Positions 1 through 5,489 of a stretch of DNA of 5,544 nt are shown here, in pieces (the first letter of the stretch is position 1; each line of letters opens with the position of its first letter). The DNA comes from Bacteroidales bacterium. GTDB lineage: Bacteria > Bacteroidota > Bacteroidia > Bacteroidales > WCHB1-69. The translations under genes were made by a program, and so were the position numbers. The notes under the pieces are model-generated. The model saw only the letters and a list, made by a program, of their open reading frames with translations. It did no database searches and had not been told where the DNA came from. Location: positions 1-5,544 of the forward strand of contig DUOL01000041.1 in the NCBI GenBank assembly GCA_012838875.1, read 5' to 3'.

Positions 1-134
1 AAAGGAAGGAGCTTTGAAGAGCAAGGAGAAAAAGAGCGACTTTAGAAGCTCCTTTTTCGACTATGCTATTCATAGCTCCTTCCTGCGGACTTGGAGGCGG
101 AGACCGACCCCGAGCGTAGCGAGGGGGCACGCCC
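1..134 (-). repeat. GC-rich dispersed repeat, copy A
   Basis: Read on the minus strand from base 134, this copy begins GGGCGTGCCCC and runs through a GGGGTCGG block and TCCAAGTCCGC (85-95) to an A-tract hairpin at 28-58. Copy B at 5109-5278 has the same blocks in the same order with nearly the same spacing, but in the opposite orientation. The stretch between TCCAAGTCCGC and the shared 17-mer is 33 bases here and 34 in copy B, yet its sequence is unrelated. Copy A also has a private perfect 11-bp inverted repeat (3-13 with 74-84, aggaaggagct). It probably continues past the left edge. It lies in the intergenic DNA downstream of the ClC gene. No transposase, terminal repeat pair or target duplication is visible, so it is best called a non-coding dispersed repeat. 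The two-copy match is seen directly; membership of a larger genomic family is inference. Confidence 0.75.
28..59 (-). terminator. Hairpin of repeat A, possible terminator for the ClC transcript
   Basis: On the minus strand gaaaaaggagc (48-58) pairs with gctctttttc (28-37) around the ten-base loop ttctaaagtc, leaving one bulged G beside the A-tract. An A-tract arm and T-tract arm around a short GC core resembles bidirectional intrinsic terminators. It lies about 215 bases beyond the ClC stop codon and is the strongest hairpin downstream of it. A weaker candidate overlaps the stop itself (251-272: a 6-bp GGC/GAA stem with one bulge and a 9-base loop). The structure is read from the sequence; terminator function is inferred. 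Confidence 0.35.
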
Positions 135-271
135 AAAAGAAAATTATGAATTTAAAATTACGAATTATAAATAGAGAATGAATGGAATTTGTAATTTTTG
201 CTGACTGACGCCTTCTAATGCGGGAACCTTTGCAAAATAAAATTATCACGGGCTGAAAATTAAAAATTCGC
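135..271. other. AT-rich intergenic spacer after the ClC gene
   Basis: This spacer separates the ClC stop codon from repeat copy A. It is strongly AT-rich and contains short reiterations of the aattatgaatt type (about 143-172), common as filler between Bacteroidota genes. I see no gene, RNA or clear promoter in it. A short open frame running through it on the minus strand depends on the repeat sequence and is not credible as a protein. Confidence 0.6.
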
Positions 272-2098
272 CTAATCTTCGGATTCGGAAGCCACAACCC
301 TCTTGTATGCCGCTAAGACATTGGCTTTGGAGAGAAAACCGATGTATTTCTTCTCCTTAGTGATAACCGGTAAATTGTAGTTATTGGTCTTTTGGAATTT
401 CTCTACAATCTCTTTCCCTTTATCCGTGTCATAAACGAAAACATCAGGCTGTATCATTAATTCCTCAATTTTAACCTTGTCGTAAAGCTCTTGCTTGAAA
501 AGAATTTCTCGGTGATAATCCATGACTAAGAGCCCGGCAAATTTTTCGTTTTCATCTAAAACCACGAAAAGATTACGTCTACTTTTGGCAATATAGGAGG
601 TGTAATCCCTTAAAGTGCTGTGAATAGGGATTGTAAGTACATCAGTGTCAATTAATTGCATTATATTCAGCTGACGCATCGCAAACTGATCTTTATTGTG
701 CGTACGAAGCTCACCTTTCTCAGCCAATTTCTTAGTGTAAATGGAGTGTTTTTCAAACGGGTGAACGACTAAATAGGAGATGGAGGCGGTAATCATCAAC
801 GGAATCAGCAAACTGTAACCGACAGAAACTTCTACAATGAGAAAAATAGCGGTTAACGGGGCGTGCATAACCCCTGCCATGACCCCTGCCATGCCTGCCA
901 AAATGTAGTTAATGTAAGGCAAGTCAAGAAAAAAGTAGTGATTTAATATTTCCGCCAGCAAAAAACCGGTAAATGCTCCGGCAAAAAGTGACGGCGCAAA
1001 AGCCCCGCCGATACCGCCGGCGCCGGTGGTTACTGCCGTAGCAACGACTTTTAAGAGGATAACTCCGACAATGAAAAGAATAAAAAGAATGTGGTAATTC
1101 CTGAAAAATGGATAAATAGGGGAGTTCTCGAATAAAAGATGTCCCTGCCCGTGCAATAACTGATTCAAATTTTCGTAACCTTCACCGTAAAAAACCGGGA
1201 AAAATAGAATTAACACCCCTAAAAGTAGTCCGCCGATGATAATTCTCCACCCCTGTCTTTTAATTTTGGCAAAGAGTTTCTCAATAAACCATAAAGTCCT
1301 TAAAAAATAGATAGATACGACACCCGTTAAAAGTCCCAATAATATGTAAAATGGAATGTTTTTTAGCGAAAAAGGCACGGTAAGGCATTCGCCGAACATC
1401 ACGTTTTCGCCCAAGAAAAGGATGGAGAGTACCGTCCCTGTAGCAGCGGAAATTAGCAGCGGAAGCAGGGCGGCTGTCGTAAGGTCGAGCATGAGCACCT
1501 CAATCGCAAAGACGATGCCCGCAATCGGCGATTTGAACACGGCGGCAATAGCTGCCGTGGTCCCACAGGCAAGCAATAGCAAGGTGTTTTTCCGCGACAG
1601 ATTAAAGGCAGTAGCTAAATTAGAGCCAATCGCCGAACCCGTCAAGACGATAGGTGCCTCCAAGCCCACGGAACCACCAAACCCCACGGTTATCGAACTT
1701 GCAATCATGGAAGAGTAGGTGTTGTGACGCCGTAACTTCCCGCCACTTTTACTCATCGCCTTTAAAGCGATAGTAACCCCATGATTAATATCGTCTTTCA
1801 CAAAAAAACGTATATAAAGTTGCGTGAGGAGAATCCCTATTAAGGGGAAGGCAATATGTAAATAGTTAAACTTTCCCGGCGGGAATAAGTTCGCTAAAAG
1901 CGATACGTTGAGGTGGAGTAAGTTTTTAATGATAATCGCTACCGTAGCACCGAAAACACCCGTTAGAAAACTTAATAAAAGAACTGTCGTAGACGTTTTT
2001 AAATTTCTCTCAACAAAACTCCTGAATTTTATAAATAAAATTGAAATTTTATTCCGAGTTTTTTGCAAGAAAAGAAATAAAGCGCCTTTTTTTCTCAT
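272..2098 (-). CDS. ClC-family chloride channel/antiporter with C-terminal CBS pair
   Basis: This is a 608-residue ClC-type anion transport protein of the inner membrane. About a dozen hydrophobic segments fill residues 35-445, followed by a soluble tail with two CBS domains (about 476-535 and 545-603), which in this family bind nucleotides and tune gating. The filter motif GGSVGLEAP (141-149) carries the gating glutamate E147, equivalent to E148 of E. coli ClcA. GAFAP (365-369) matches the second anion-binding motif, and Y454 matches the anion-coordinating Tyr445. Two features are non-standard. The N-terminal GSGIP motif is replaced by NHGV (105-108), and FAIEV (197-201) puts valine where antiporters have the proton glutamate (E203 in E. 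coli), as in animal ClC channels. The ATG at 2096-2098 is chosen because it lies 27 bases after the parE stop with no intervening promoter, so the two are probably co-transcribed. No Shine-Dalgarno is present. Family assignment is firm; channel versus antiporter is open. Confidence 0.95.
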   Translation of the reverse strand: MRKKGALFLFLQKTRNKISILFIKFRSFVERNLKTSTTVLLLSFLTGVFGATVAIIIKNLLHLNVSLLANLFPPGKFNYLHIAFPLIGILLTQLYIRFFVKDDINHGVTIALKAMSKSGGKLRRHNTYSSMIASSITVGFGGSVGLEAPIVLTGSAIGSNLATAFNLSRKNTLLLLACGTTAAIAAVFKSPIAGIVFAIEVLMLDLTTAALLPLLISAATGTVLSILFLGENVMFGECLTVPFSLKNIPFYILLGLLTGVVSIYFLRTLWFIEKLFAKIKRQGWRIIIGGLLLGVLILFFPVFYGEGYENLNQLLHGQGHLLFENSPIYPFFRNYHILFILFIVGVILLKVVATAVTTGAGGIGGAFAPSLFAGAFTGFLLAEILNHYFFLDLPYINYILAGMAGVMAGVMHAPLTAIFLIVEVSVGYSLLIPLMITASISYLVVHPFEKHSIYTKKLAEKGELRTHNKDQFAMRQLNIMQLIDTDVLTIPIHSTLRDYTSYIAKSRRNLFVVLDENEKFAGLLVMDYHREILFKQELYDKVKIEELMIQPDVFVYDTDKGKEIVEKFQKTNNYNLPVITKEKKYIGFLSKANVLAAYKRVVASESED

Positions 2099-2125
2099 AA
2101 ATTGTAGAAGCGTGAAAATGTTGAT

Positions 2126-4003
2126 TTATTCGATACTTACTTCAGCCTCTACTTCAGCGGCTACTTCATCAACTTCTTCTCTCAAGTTTTCAATTATAAA
2201 CTGTTGACGTTCAGGGGTGTTGTCTCCCATATAGTATTCCAGAACAGGATGTATAGGGGTGTTGCGGTCTAAAACGACAGGTTCTAAACGTATATTTTTT
2301 CCGATAAAATTTTTAAACTCGTCAGGTGAAATCTCGCCTAATCCTTTAAAACGGGTAATCTCCGGCTTCCCTCCTAAGGTGCGAATAGCATCTTGACGCT
2401 CCTCTTCGGAATAGCAGTAAATTGTTTTTTGCTTATTTCTTACTCTAAATAGGGGAGTTTGAAGGATATAAACATGTCCTGCTTTGACTACATCGGGGAA
2501 GAAGAGTAAAAAGAAGGTTAACAGTAATAGACGAATGTGCATTCCGTCAACATCGGCGTCTGTGGCAATAACTATGTTATTATAACGCAAACCGTCAATG
2601 CCGTCTTCTAAGTTTAGTGCCGCTTGCAGTAGCGACAACTCTTCGTTGTCCTTTTCATAAATGAAACTTTTACTTTTCCCTTTCAGGGCATTTTTAGGTT
2701 TTCCCTTCAAGCTGAAGACGGCTTGTGTTTCCGGGTCGCGGGACATGGTAATAGAACCGGAAGCGGAGTCCCCCTCAGTGATAAAAATAGTGGTTTCAAT
2801 ACCTCTCTTATCGTTGGTATTAAAATGGTATCGACAATCACGGAGTTTGCTGTTATGCAAACTTATCTTTTTTTGAACCTCTTTAGAGACTTTTCTAACA
2901 TTAGCTATCTCTTTTCTCTCTTTCTCGGATTCAAGAATCTTTTTCAATAAAATATCGGCGACCTCATTATTGATATGCAAATATTTATCAAGAAGTCTTC
3001 CCACCACCTCATTAATGTAGTGGCGAATGGTAACTCCTTGGGGCGCCATATATTGAGAACCTAATTTTGTCTTAGTCTGCGATTCAAAAATTGGGGATTT
3101 AACTTTGATTGAGATAGCTGCGACTATGGAATTTCTAACGTCATTAGGGTCAAAATCTTTTTTATAAAAATCGCGAACCGTCTTCACGATGGCTTCGCGG
3201 AAGGCTTGTTGATGTACGCCTCCTTGCGTTGTATGTTGGCTGTTCACAAATGAGTAATACTCTTCTCCGTAGCGACGGGTCGTATGCACAATAGCACATT
3301 CAAAATCGTCTTCTTGAAGGTGAATCGGCGAATAGAGCGCTTCGCCGTTAATATTATTTTGTAATAAATCGAGTAGCCCATTTTTAGAAACGAACTTTTG
3401 TCCATTAAAAACGATGGTCAAACCACGATTCAAATAGACATAATTCCACATCATTTTTTCAATGTACTCGGTGTACCAATGAAAATTCTCGAAGATAGAG
3501 TTATCGGGTATAAAAGAGACTAACGTGCCGTCAGGGTTAAGACTTTTTTGAATATTGGTCGCATTAGTCTGTTTTCCGCGAGAAAATTCCGCTGTTTTTT
3601 GTTTTCCGCCTACCACGCACTCAATTAAGAAGTAGGTTGAGAGTGCATTAACCGCCTTCACGCCAACTCCATTCATTCCGATAGAATTGTCGTAAGCGTC
3701 TCCGTCATCAAATTTCCCACCGGTATTTATTTTCGAAACGCAATCAATCATTTTGTTAAGGGGTATTCCTCTACCGTAATCACGAATTGTAACCTTTTGC
3801 TCTTTAATCGTAACCTCTATTGTTTTTCCGTAACCCTTCATAAACTCATCAATCGAGTTATCAATCACCTCTTTCAAAAGAACGTAGATGCCGTCGTCAT
3901 GGGCAGAGCCGTCCCCCAATTTACCGATATACATGCCGGGTCGTGTCCGAATATGCTCGTCCCACTCCAATGTTTTAATACTATTATCTTTATAATCTCC
4001 CAT
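2126..4003 (-). CDS. parE: DNA topoisomerase IV subunit B (ParE)
   Basis: This is the ATPase subunit of topoisomerase IV, which with ParC unlinks daughter chromosomes and relaxes supercoils. The 625-residue protein is full length for the compact Bacteroidota form. It starts with RPGMYIGKLGDG (21-32). The GHKL ATPase site shows catalytic E45 in KEVIDNSIDE, DYGRGIP (75-81) and the glycine-rich lid GMNGVGVKAVNALS (109-122). The transducer QTK loop is at 309-311 (K311). The Toprim metal site comprises E410 in EGDSASGS and DADVD (482-486), followed by RFKGLGE (551-557). The YIGKLGDG opening and ITRFKGLGEISPDEF region fit ParE rather than GyrB. The protein ends in an acidic tail encoded by a 12-base tandem repeat. 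The ATG at 4001-4003 gives the expected N-terminus and lies 19 bases from a -7 box. parC is absent from the window; the next gene is the ClC transporter, 27 bases away. Confidence 0.96.
   Translation of the reverse strand: MGDYKDNSIKTLEWDEHIRTRPGMYIGKLGDGSAHDDGIYVLLKEVIDNSIDEFMKGYGKTIEVTIKEQKVTIRDYGRGIPLNKMIDCVSKINTGGKFDDGDAYDNSIGMNGVGVKAVNALSTYFLIECVVGGKQKTAEFSRGKQTNATNIQKSLNPDGTLVSFIPDNSIFENFHWYTEYIEKMMWNYVYLNRGLTIVFNGQKFVSKNGLLDLLQNNINGEALYSPIHLQEDDFECAIVHTTRRYGEEYYSFVNSQHTTQGGVHQQAFREAIVKTVRDFYKKDFDPNDVRNSIVAAISIKVKSPIFESQTKTKLGSQYMAPQGVTIRHYINEVVGRLLDKYLHINNEVADILLKKILESEKERKEIANVRKVSKEVQKKISLHNSKLRDCRYHFNTNDKRGIETTIFITEGDSASGSITMSRDPETQAVFSLKGKPKNALKGKSKSFIYEKDNEELSLLQAALNLEDGIDGLRYNNIVIATDADVDGMHIRLLLLTFFLLFFPDVVKAGHVYILQTPLFRVRNKQKTIYCYSEEERQDAIRTLGGKPEITRFKGLGEISPDEFKNFIGKNIRLEPVVLDRNTPIHPVLEYYMGDNTPERQQFIIENLREEVDEVAAEVEAEVSIE
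2138..2170 (-). repeat. 12-base tandem repeat in the parE C-terminal codons
   Basis: Units starting tacttca on the plus strand occur at 2138, 2150 and 2162, a 12-base period; the first two share nine bases (tacttcagc) and the third has diverged. On the coding strand they give the acidic EVAAEVEAEV segment at the end of ParE (residues 613-622). Because the period is a multiple of three, gain or loss of a unit would change tail length without shifting the frame. Confidence 0.8.
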
Positions 4004-4022
4004 AGTTTTTATTTTAGTGAAG

Positions 4023-4030
4023 CAAAGATA
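4023..4030 (-). promoter_or_regulatory. parE promoter, -7 box TATCTTTG
   Basis: The minus strand reads TATCTTTG, an exact match to the Bacteroidota primary sigma-factor -7 consensus TAnnTTTG. It lies 19 bases upstream of the parE ATG, so the leader would be only about 15 bases. The -33 position, about 20 bases further upstream near 4048-4052, offers GGTTAA, a poor match to TTTG. The flanking sequence (TTTCGTATCTTTGC) closely matches the promoters at 5047-5054 and 5433-5440. The box probably drives parE and the downstream ClC gene together. Confidence 0.7.
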
Positions 4031-4060
4031 CGAAAAATATGAAAATTAACCGCATTAATT

Positions 4061-4095
4061 CCTTTATTATAAATAATTTATTCGCAAAATAAAGG
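4061..4095. repeat. Inverted repeat between truB and parE
   Basis: Cctttatt (4061-4068) and aataaagg (4088-4095) form a perfect 8-bp inverted repeat with a 19-base AT-rich spacer. It lies after the truB stop codon and just upstream of the parE promoter. It could be a weak terminator for truB, although no U-tract follows it on the minus strand, or a protein-binding site controlling parE. Only the repeat itself is directly supported. Confidence 0.4.
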
Positions 4096-4118
4096 CATTG
4101 GGGCTATACAAATACTCT

Positions 4119-4862
4119 TTAATTATCATTTGGTTGTACAATTTCAAAGGAAATAGGTAGTGCATCTTCAATCGTGAAGCCCCCGATGCGTGTTCTGCAT
4201 AACAGAGATAGATGTGCTCCGCTATTTAATCTTTCTCCTAAATCTCTTGCAATAGCACGAATATAAGTCCCTTTTGAACATACGATTTTAAAATCAATCT
4301 CAGGAAGCTCAAAGCGAGTAATAGAAAATTCATGTATAACTACCTGTTTCGGTAAAATCTCAACACTGATGTTTTGCCTTGCTAATTCATAAGCTCGTTT
4401 CCCCTTTATCTTTATGGCAGAATAGACGGGTGGAATTTGCTCTATTTCACCTAAAAAAGAGGTTGCCGCCTCTTCTGCCATCTCTCGGGTAATATGTTCG
4501 TAAGAAAATAATCTGTCAATAGGGTGTTCTAAATCATAACTTGGCGTTGTCGCCCCAAGCCTAAAAGTCCCGATGTACTCTTTTTCCAAATCTTGAATAG
4601 CGGCTATTTCTTTTGTGTTTTGCCCAATGCAGACCACCAATAAGCCGGTAGCTAAGGGGTCAAGAGTACCGGCATGCCCCACTTTTATACGCTGACCGGT
4701 CAACTCCTTACAACCCGTTTTTAATTGATTTACAATGTCAAATGAGCTACACGCGTAAGGTTTATCTATCAAAAGCGTATCTCCTTTTAAATTTAAAGAT
4801 GAAAGTGGAAATGTAAAACGGTATTTTGGATAGTTTTTCTTAGAAGAAAATCGCTGTTTCAT
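4119..4862 (-). CDS. truB: tRNA pseudouridine-55 synthase TruB
   Basis: TruB converts U55 in the T-loop of nearly all tRNAs to pseudouridine in the cytoplasm. The 247-residue protein has the family motif GHAGTLDPLATG (62-73) with catalytic Asp68, the KEY tyrosine (Y96), QIPPVYSAIKIKGKRAYELAR (143-163) and CSKGTYIRAIARDLG (195-209). It lacks the C-terminal PUA domain of the 314-residue E. coli enzyme, as is usual in Bacteroidota. The ATG at 4860-4862 is preferred. The frame stays open to a GTG at 4935-4937, but that GTG lies in the terminator hairpin of the tRNA gene and would add 25 unrelated residues. Even with the chosen start there is a basic extension of about 25 residues before the conserved KGDTLLIDKP. 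The usual GWTSF near the N-terminus reads ACSSF here. No promoter match is visible between the tRNA terminator and this ATG, so expression may rely on read-through or a weak promoter. Confidence 0.95.
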   Translation of the reverse strand: MKQRFSSKKNYPKYRFTFPLSSLNLKGDTLLIDKPYACSSFDIVNQLKTGCKELTGQRIKVGHAGTLDPLATGLLVVCIGQNTKEIAAIQDLEKEYIGTFRLGATTPSYDLEHPIDRLFSYEHITREMAEEAATSFLGEIEQIPPVYSAIKIKGKRAYELARQNISVEILPKQVVIHEFSITRFELPEIDFKIVCSKGTYIRAIARDLGERLNSGAHLSLLCRTRIGGFTIEDALPISFEIVQPNDN

Positions 4863-4893
4863 TTTGCCAATTCTTAGAGAAATGTTTACTTTG

Positions 4894-4941
4894 ATATAAA
4901 AAAGTGCTAAACTTACAGTCAAACATCCATTTAGCACTTTT
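4894..4941 (-). terminator. Intrinsic terminator of tRNA-Arg
   Basis: A perfect 12-bp stem (tttagcactttt at 4930-4941 with aaaagtgctaaa at 4900-4911) encloses an 18-base loop. Read on the minus strand, the descending arm ends in six Ts followed by ATAT. It begins 12 bases past the 3' end of the tRNA gene, the position and form of a factor-independent terminator. It ends about 30 bases before the truB start codon and covers the upstream GTG that would otherwise extend truB. Confidence 0.8.
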
Positions 4942-4953
4942 CATTTGTCGAAG

Positions 4954-5027
4954 TGACCCCTGCAGGATTCAAACCTGCAACCTTTTGATCCGTAGTCAAA
5001 TACTCTATTCAGTTGAGCTAAGGGGCC
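4954..5027 (-). tRNA. tRNA-Arg(ACG)
   Basis: The 74-base gene folds into a complete cloverleaf on the minus strand. The acceptor stem is GGCCCCT/AGGGGTC with one G-U pair (2-71). The D-stem GCTC/GAGT has a terminal G-U. The anticodon stem TTTGA/TCAAA encloses loop CTACGGA, giving anticodon ACG for arginine CGU/CGC codons after A34-to-inosine editing. The variable loop is AGGTT and the T-stem GCAGG/CCTGC. The discriminator is A73 and CCA is not encoded. Two normally invariant bases are changed: the D-loop AACTGAATA puts A at position 19, and the T-loop TTTGAAT puts U at 56. Together they replace the elbow pair G19-C56 by a potential A19-U56. The Levitt pair A15-U48 is normal. Identity is secure; the altered elbow is read directly from the sequence. 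Confidence 0.97.
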
Positions 5028-5046
5028 TTTTTCATAAAAGTCGTTG

Positions 5047-5054
5047 CAAAAGTA
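5047..5054 (-). promoter_or_regulatory. tRNA-Arg promoter, -7 box TACTTTTG
   Basis: The minus strand reads TACTTTTG (consensus TAnnTTTG), 19 bases upstream of the first base of the tRNA. The setting TTTTTTGTACTTTTGC resembles the parE promoter at 4023-4030. No clear TTTG -33 box is visible; the upstream region holds an aat microsatellite-like run (about 5058-5071). Confidence 0.65.
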
Positions 5055-5108
5055 CAAAAAATAATAATAATCTACCTTTACTTTTTTATTTAATTTTAAT
5101 TTTTATTT

Positions 5109-5278
5109 GGGCGTGCCCCGTTCGCTGACGCTCACGGGTCGGCGCCCGGTTCCAAGTCCGCGGGCACAAGCCGTGGGGTCGCAAGGCGGCAAAAAGAGCT
5201 TCTAAAGTCGCTTTTTTGCCGCTGCGTCCCCAGCGGCTTCCGCCCTTGCGGGCTTTCCACCTAAGCGCCTCACGCAAC
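5109..5278 (+). repeat. GC-rich dispersed repeat, copy B
   Basis: This GC-rich island in AT-rich DNA begins GGGCGTGCCCC after a T-rich lead-in and carries TCCAAGTCCGC (5151-5161) and the 17-base block gagcttctaaagtcgct (5196-5212), both identical to copy A at 1-134. It continues past the part shared with copy A into further short hairpins (5218-5237; gccc/gggc around 5242-5253) and ends near the ctcacgcaa segment at 5269-5277. Near the start, CCCGT/ACGGG encloses TCGCTGACGCTC; the equivalent stem in copy A is plain CCC/GGG, so pairing is kept while sequence differs. Arginine-rich open frames through it on the minus strand are composition artefacts. No transposase or target duplication is seen. 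The right boundary is approximate because copy A does not cover it. Confidence 0.75.
5186..5222 (+). repeat. Conserved stem-loop in repeat B
   Basis: Gcggcaaaaagagc (5186-5199) pairs with gcttttttgccgc (5210-5222), leaving a single bulged G at 5196 and the loop ttctaaagtc. Copy A forms the same loop, the same A5/T5 middle and also one bulged G, but its outer stem is different. The right arm (gccgc) can instead pair within a second perfect 7-bp hairpin, gccgctg/cagcggc (5218-5224 with 5231-5237, loop cgtccc), so the two structures are mutually exclusive. The pairing is visible in the sequence; a role as RNA switch or terminator is conjecture. Confidence 0.6.
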
Positions 5279-5432
5279 CCAAGTGGTTCATATAAAGCAA
5301 CTTAGACGAAGACTTGGAAGCAGAAAGAGGAGAGCTATACGTTTTCAATTTTCTAAAATCGGTGCGTAACTCCATTTCAAATTCGCTTACTTTTTGTCGG
5401 ACAATAATGTTTAAAAATGATGATTTATTTTG
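5279..5432. other. Gene-poor spacer right of repeat B
   Basis: Together with repeat B this makes about 400 bases (5028-5432) without a convincing gene. A plus-strand frame open from about 5288 to 5490 has no good start codon and runs through the promoter at 5433-5440. A minus-strand frame of about 98 codons ends inside repeat B, and I do not recognise it. I see no RNA gene here. Confidence 0.5.
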
Positions 5433-5440
5433 TATCTTTG
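5433..5440 (+). promoter_or_regulatory. Rightward promoter, -7 box TATCTTTG
   Basis: The plus strand reads TTTTGTATCTTTGC, an exact TAnnTTTG match in the same setting as the parE and tRNA promoters. A tgttt about 21 bases upstream (5408-5412) is a weak -33 candidate. It points right, away from the minus-strand cluster, toward a gene mostly beyond the window. Just downstream, aaatgtga occurs twice with a 9-base period (5451-5458 and 5460-5467), and gtgagaaa/tttcccac (5455-5462 with 5470-5477) forms an imperfect hairpin; either could be an operator or leader structure. Confidence 0.65.
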
Positions 5441-5489
5441 CCTCGAAAAAAAATGTGAGAAATGTGATTTTTCCCACTTTTAATGTCTT

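Noticed and set aside
70..297. Minus-strand open frame of 75 codons at the left end
   Set aside because: It runs through repeat A and the AT-rich spacer and overlaps the ClC stop; its composition follows the repeat and no family is recognisable.
1356..1718. Plus-strand open frame of 120 codons
   Set aside because: It is entirely antisense to the conserved core of the ClC gene, so it is a shadow frame.
1908..2207. Plus-strand open frame spanning the ClC/parE junction
   Set aside because: It is antisense to both genes; its Ser/Thr-rich end mirrors the 12-base repeat of parE.
4119..5027. tRNA-Arg as an integration site of a genomic island
   Set aside because: No integrase and no second copy of the tRNA 3' end is visible in the window.
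4904..5128. Plus-strand open frame of 74 codons
   Set aside because: It covers the terminator, the antisense of tRNA-Arg and the start of repeat B, a classic false frame over a tRNA gene.
5086..5277. Arg-rich minus-strand open frame of 63 codons
   Set aside because: It lies almost wholly in repeat B; the composition comes from GC-rich repeat DNA and ends in a low-complexity IKIKIK tail.
1..5278. Repeats A and B as ends of a composite transposon
   Set aside because: There is no transposase, no target duplication, and the enclosed genes are housekeeping; the copies are also too diverged for a recent joint move.
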